Positions 61,166 to 64,000 of a stretch of DNA of 64,000 bases are shown one piece after another. The DNA lies in assembly GCF_037975245.1 (NCBI RefSeq), contig NC_092572.1, positions 16,250,269 through 16,314,268 on the forward strand. Reading direction: 5' to 3'. This DNA is from Apostichopus japonicus. Its lineage: Eukaryota > Echinodermata > Holothuroidea > Aspidochirotida > Stichopodidae. The number at the start of each line of letters is the position of its first letter. Position 1 is the first letter of the stretch. The position numbers and the translations under genes are program-made. The notes beneath the pieces were generated by a model. It ran no database searches and was not told the DNA's origin. It saw nothing but the letters and a program-made list of their open reading frames with translations.

Positions 61166-61184
61166 TCTATATGTACATATATAT

Positions 61185-61191
61185 ATGTAAA

Positions 61192-61257
<66 letters not shown>

Positions 61258-61272
61258 GTATATATATATATG
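61185..61272. repeat. (TA)n microsatellite
   Basis: A long TA tract with one interruption (AAACCG). Open frames across it on both strands are artefacts of the dinucleotide repeat. Confidence 0.95.
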
Positions 61273-61639
61273 TAAGCTTTTCTACTTCTTTTTTTTGTAT
61301 CACCATGTGTGTAAATATTGAAGCACTAAGATATGCAGTATTTTTTCCTTGAAATAGCAAGAGATATAATAGAGAACACTGTTATGGAAGCTGTACTTAC
61401 AACTCTTGAAAAAACTGCTCTCCTAAATTTTAAGGAATAGTTTGGCAGAATTTTTTTCTGGGGAACTCTATCTTTATTTCATGCATAGTCTTGAATACTT
61501 CTGCAATACCATAAGACCATCTCTGCCCTGCACCTAAAAATACTGGGTTTTTTATTCTCTCTTGCATGTTTTCAAAAGTGCCCTTCTCAAGGGTATCATG
61601 TTGAAAATTTTCTCATATTTGCAGATGGAAATTATGAAG

Positions 61640-61925
61640 TTATGTCAATTGAGGTCATCAGCGGCCAAAATACAAAAACCTTGTAGTCTAGTTTAGTGAA
61701 TATCTGTAGCATCGGTAAAATGTCATAATTAGGTGGTAGGTCCCCCTCACTGAGCATTACACTTTGAGCAGTTCTGTTAAGAGGTCAAATGTAAATTGGA
61801 GTCATCAGCTGCCAAAAGCCTGAAATCATTGTCGACATCAAAATCAAAGCTGCGATTATCCTCATGCTCAGAAATGTACAAGAACTGAATGTTCTATGAA
61901 GAGGTCAAAGGTCACTAAGGGTCAA
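61640..61925 (+). repeat. Diverged ~144-bp tandem repeat with AGGTCA motifs
   Basis: ATGTCAATTGAGGTCATCAG (about 61,644) and ATGTAAATTGGAGTCATCAG (about 61,788) start two similar units; a third start appears near 61,902 as AGGTCAAAGGTCACTAAGGG. Related in style to the intronic repeat at 54,421-55,005. Confidence 0.6.
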
Positions 61926-61935
61926 ATTCTGACCA

Positions 61936-62160
61936 CCAGGCGCGTATCCAGGGGGGGCGTTGGCGGCGCGCGTATCCAGGGGGGGCATTGGGGGCGTGCG
62001 CCCCCCAGGTAAGAAATAGAGGCGAGCAAAAAAGAGAGAAGAAAAGAGGGGAAAGAAGGGGAGGAAGGAAGGGAAAAGAAAAAGAAGAAATAGAGGAAAT
62101 GGAGAAAAGGAGGGAGTAGAAAAAAGGGCAAGCAACTGGGAAGAGAAAAAAGAACAGTGA
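61936..62160. repeat. Repeat-element end with ~130-bp polypurine tract
   Basis: CGCGTATCCAGGGGGGGC occurs twice (about 61,940 and 61,970), as at termini of many invertebrate repeats, followed from about 62,020 by an almost pure A/G strand (AAGAGAGAAGAAAAGAGGGG and similar). The corresponding open frames on the minus strand, rich in Phe/Ser/Pro, are artefacts of the pyrimidine strand. Confidence 0.7.
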
Positions 62161-62296
62161 CATAATTACAGGGCTGATCCCTATTACACACATAGGGTAG
62201 CCAGTAACGGATCGATGATTTTGGAAGGGGTGTGCACCTCACCCTACGGCTTACACCGACAACTCCATTTTGACGTTTTCATATTTCCTCTCTCAG

Positions 62297-62330
<34 letters not shown>

Positions 62331-62902
62331 AATTGTACAATTGTGCTATGAAACCAACTGTGGCTGGTCTCGAACTTGACCGAGTCGTCGGGAACATGAT
62401 GCATTTCGGTATTAGACCAGGATCTATATGCGAACTGCACTAGACATATGTCCTTCGATGCAACACTGCCATCCAGAGATAAAATGTTATACTCCGACCT
62501 GAATGCTAATTGTTACCCTAAACCTCGTACCGTTACTCATACAATGAATCTAAAAATAAATTCCACATGTGATTGGAGAATTGAGCACATCTCCTGTGAA
62601 TATCATGTAGTGCGTGGGGGGGGGGGGGGGCAGGCGGAGGGACCTATCACTTCTTGAGATTGTTCCAATCTGCGTGAAAATGCTCCACCACCCACAACCC
62701 CTACGCCCCACCCCTCTTATCGCTTCCCGATGGGTTACAAAACTTAAAACAATAACCTTCGCCCGTAGTACCAAAACCTTGACAAAATCCGGCAACACAC
62801 AACTTCATCGATAGATAACGAGTCTAGTGATCGGGCTGTGTATTAGTGATGCTAGAGGTCGTGCATATGGCAAGCCCTTTTAACATTTACCTCGCAATTA
62901 GA
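62161..62902. other. No gene; (TA)n at 62,299-62,327 and poly-G at 62,616-62,630
   Basis: A short TA microsatellite and a G15-class run are the only features seen. No exon is supported. Confidence 0.5.
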
Positions 62903-63421
62903 CTTAAGTCGAATACATTTCACTTAAGTGGAATACATTCTATTTAAGTCAAATGTTATTCCACTTAAGTAAAATGTATTCCACTTAAGTGGAATTCAAT
63001 ATCCCTTAAGTAGAATTCCATTTCTCTTAAGTGGAAATGGACATTTTTATTTCACTTAAGTGGATATGCCTCCCACTTAAAGTGGAATTGTATTTCACTT
63101 TAGTGGAAATGCATTCCACTTAAGTGGAATTGTATTTCACTTAAGTGGAATACATTTCCACTTAAGTGGAATAACATTTCACTTAAGCTAAATAGCCCAT
63201 CTATTTCACTTAAGTGGAATGCATTTCCACTTAAGTGAAATACAATTCCACTCAAGTGGAATGCATTTCCACTTAAGTGGAATTGTATTCCACTTAAGTG
63301 GAATTGTATTCTACTTAAGTGGAATACAATTTCACTTAAGTGGAATAATATCTTTTGCTCGTCAATTTAACTTAAGTGGAATTCTATTCTGCTTAAGTAA
63401 AATACGATTCCACTTAAATGG
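62903..63421. repeat. Array of ~24 CTTAAG-centred palindromes
   Basis: About 24 copies, mostly every ~21 bp, of a short palindrome whose full form is TTCCACTTAAGTGGAA, separated by TTGTA, TGCA or TACA-like spacers. Some copies are degenerate (CTCAAG, CTTTAG, CTTAAAG). Because each unit is its own reverse complement, the array reads almost the same on both strands and could extrude cruciforms. Each full unit contains two opposed TTAAGTGG motifs, the form bound by NK-2 class homeodomains. The 81-codon open frame across it (repeating FHLSGI) is a by-product of the 21-bp period. Confidence 0.9.
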
Positions 63422-64000
63422 AAGTGTTGATATGTGGCTTATATATAAATACAATTTAGGGTAATGTTCGTCGTAACGCATTCAATTGCTCATTACATAT
63501 GATGATGTAGTCGATCCTCGTTGCACGTGTATATCATGGCTATGGCTAATCATTCACATCTAAACATTGCTGGAATGCGATCAAATAATTGTTGTTGTTA
63601 GAGACAATTCGAAGTGTTGTTTCCTCACTTGCACAGGGGAACAATCAGTATGATGCACAACAGAGGCGACTTAAAGTAACATAGGCAGTATTCGTAACTT
63701 TTTAGATAGTGAAACTTTTGACGAAATAAAAGATTCCATCCAAAATCCAAAAAAAGTAATACGTTCTCTTGCCCTTGTCAATGCGTTTTCGGCTGTAGCT
63801 CCAACCACTTGTAATGTATTTGCCATGGCTTTATTTTGGTAATGGTATTCGTCAGGTACCAGGTCAGGTACGTACGTACTCACCTTGCACGGATGTTAAG
63901 TGCTAGCTGGATCCCGATGGACAGCCGATATTCATTGTGCACATATCGACACCACGTACGTACACGTATCGCGGCAAGTTGTTTATAATGGCGCGCAAAG
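63422..64000. other. No feature recognised
   Basis: Mixed sequence to the end of the window. A minus-strand open frame of 70 codons (63,671-63,883) has no recognised domain. Confidence 0.45.

Noticed and set aside
61109-61360. ORFs across the TA microsatellite
   Set aside because: Ile/Tyr dipeptide repeats from (TA)n, on both strands.
61905-62242. Three overlapping Phe/Ser/Pro-rich ORFs
   Set aside because: Open in several frames because the strand is almost pure pyrimidine; no domain.
63219-63464. 81-codon ORF with FHLSGI repeats
   Set aside because: By-product of the 21-bp palindrome period (7 codons); no start context or homology seen.

Overview
The window looks like nuclear DNA of a metazoan, most likely a marine invertebrate; an echinoderm or hemichordate is plausible but not proven. 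The evidence is an AT-rich background, split host exons with GT-AG junctions, abundant (TA)n microsatellites, and a mixture of decayed Penelope-like, Ty3/Gypsy, L2/CR1-like and hAT elements. No bacterial operon, rRNA, functional tRNA or CRISPR is visible.

Layout. (1) 1-34,510 is one enormous satellite of about 210 monomers of 154 or 165 bp. Every intact monomer carries a perfect Pol III B-box core (GGTTCGAACC), an A-box-like motif 48 nt upstream and a T4 run just downstream, so it looks like a tRNA/SINE-derived unit that became a satellite. Left of a 100-N gap (22,420-22,519) the array is a 319-bp dimer (154+165); right of the gap it is a different subfamily made only of 165-bp units. (2) 34,511-42,440 is a pile-up of mobile-element fragments: copies of a ~460-bp inverted-repeat element, a 3' L2/CR1-like LINE end, the GIY-YIG end of a Penelope-like element, and a Gypsy element (LTR, primer site, gag, protease, start of RT). 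(3) 43,060-44,565 is a clean non-autonomous hAT-type element with an 8-bp target duplication. (4) 46,590-47,775 is a broken multicopy ORF, probably transposon-derived; a related piece lies at 41,855-42,313. (5) 50,384-52,913 is a near-complete but mutated Penelope-like element on the minus strand, with direct pseudo-LTRs and RT plus GIY-YIG domains. (6) 53,715-61,000 holds the only convincing host gene: four plus-strand exons whose splice phases fit exactly (531 nt, 176 codons plus stop), encoding an unrecognised, charged, probably coiled-coil C-terminus. Its final TAA is followed in frame by 85 more sense codons. (7) 61,000-64,000 is repeat-rich: microsatellites, a polypurine tract and a striking ~520-bp array of about 24 copies of a short palindrome centred on CTTAAG.

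The main candidates for something undescribed are the B-box satellite, the CTTAAG palindrome array, the covarying hairpin in the Penelope pseudo-LTRs, and the in-frame stop of the host gene. All calls come from reading the sequence; no database search was possible.
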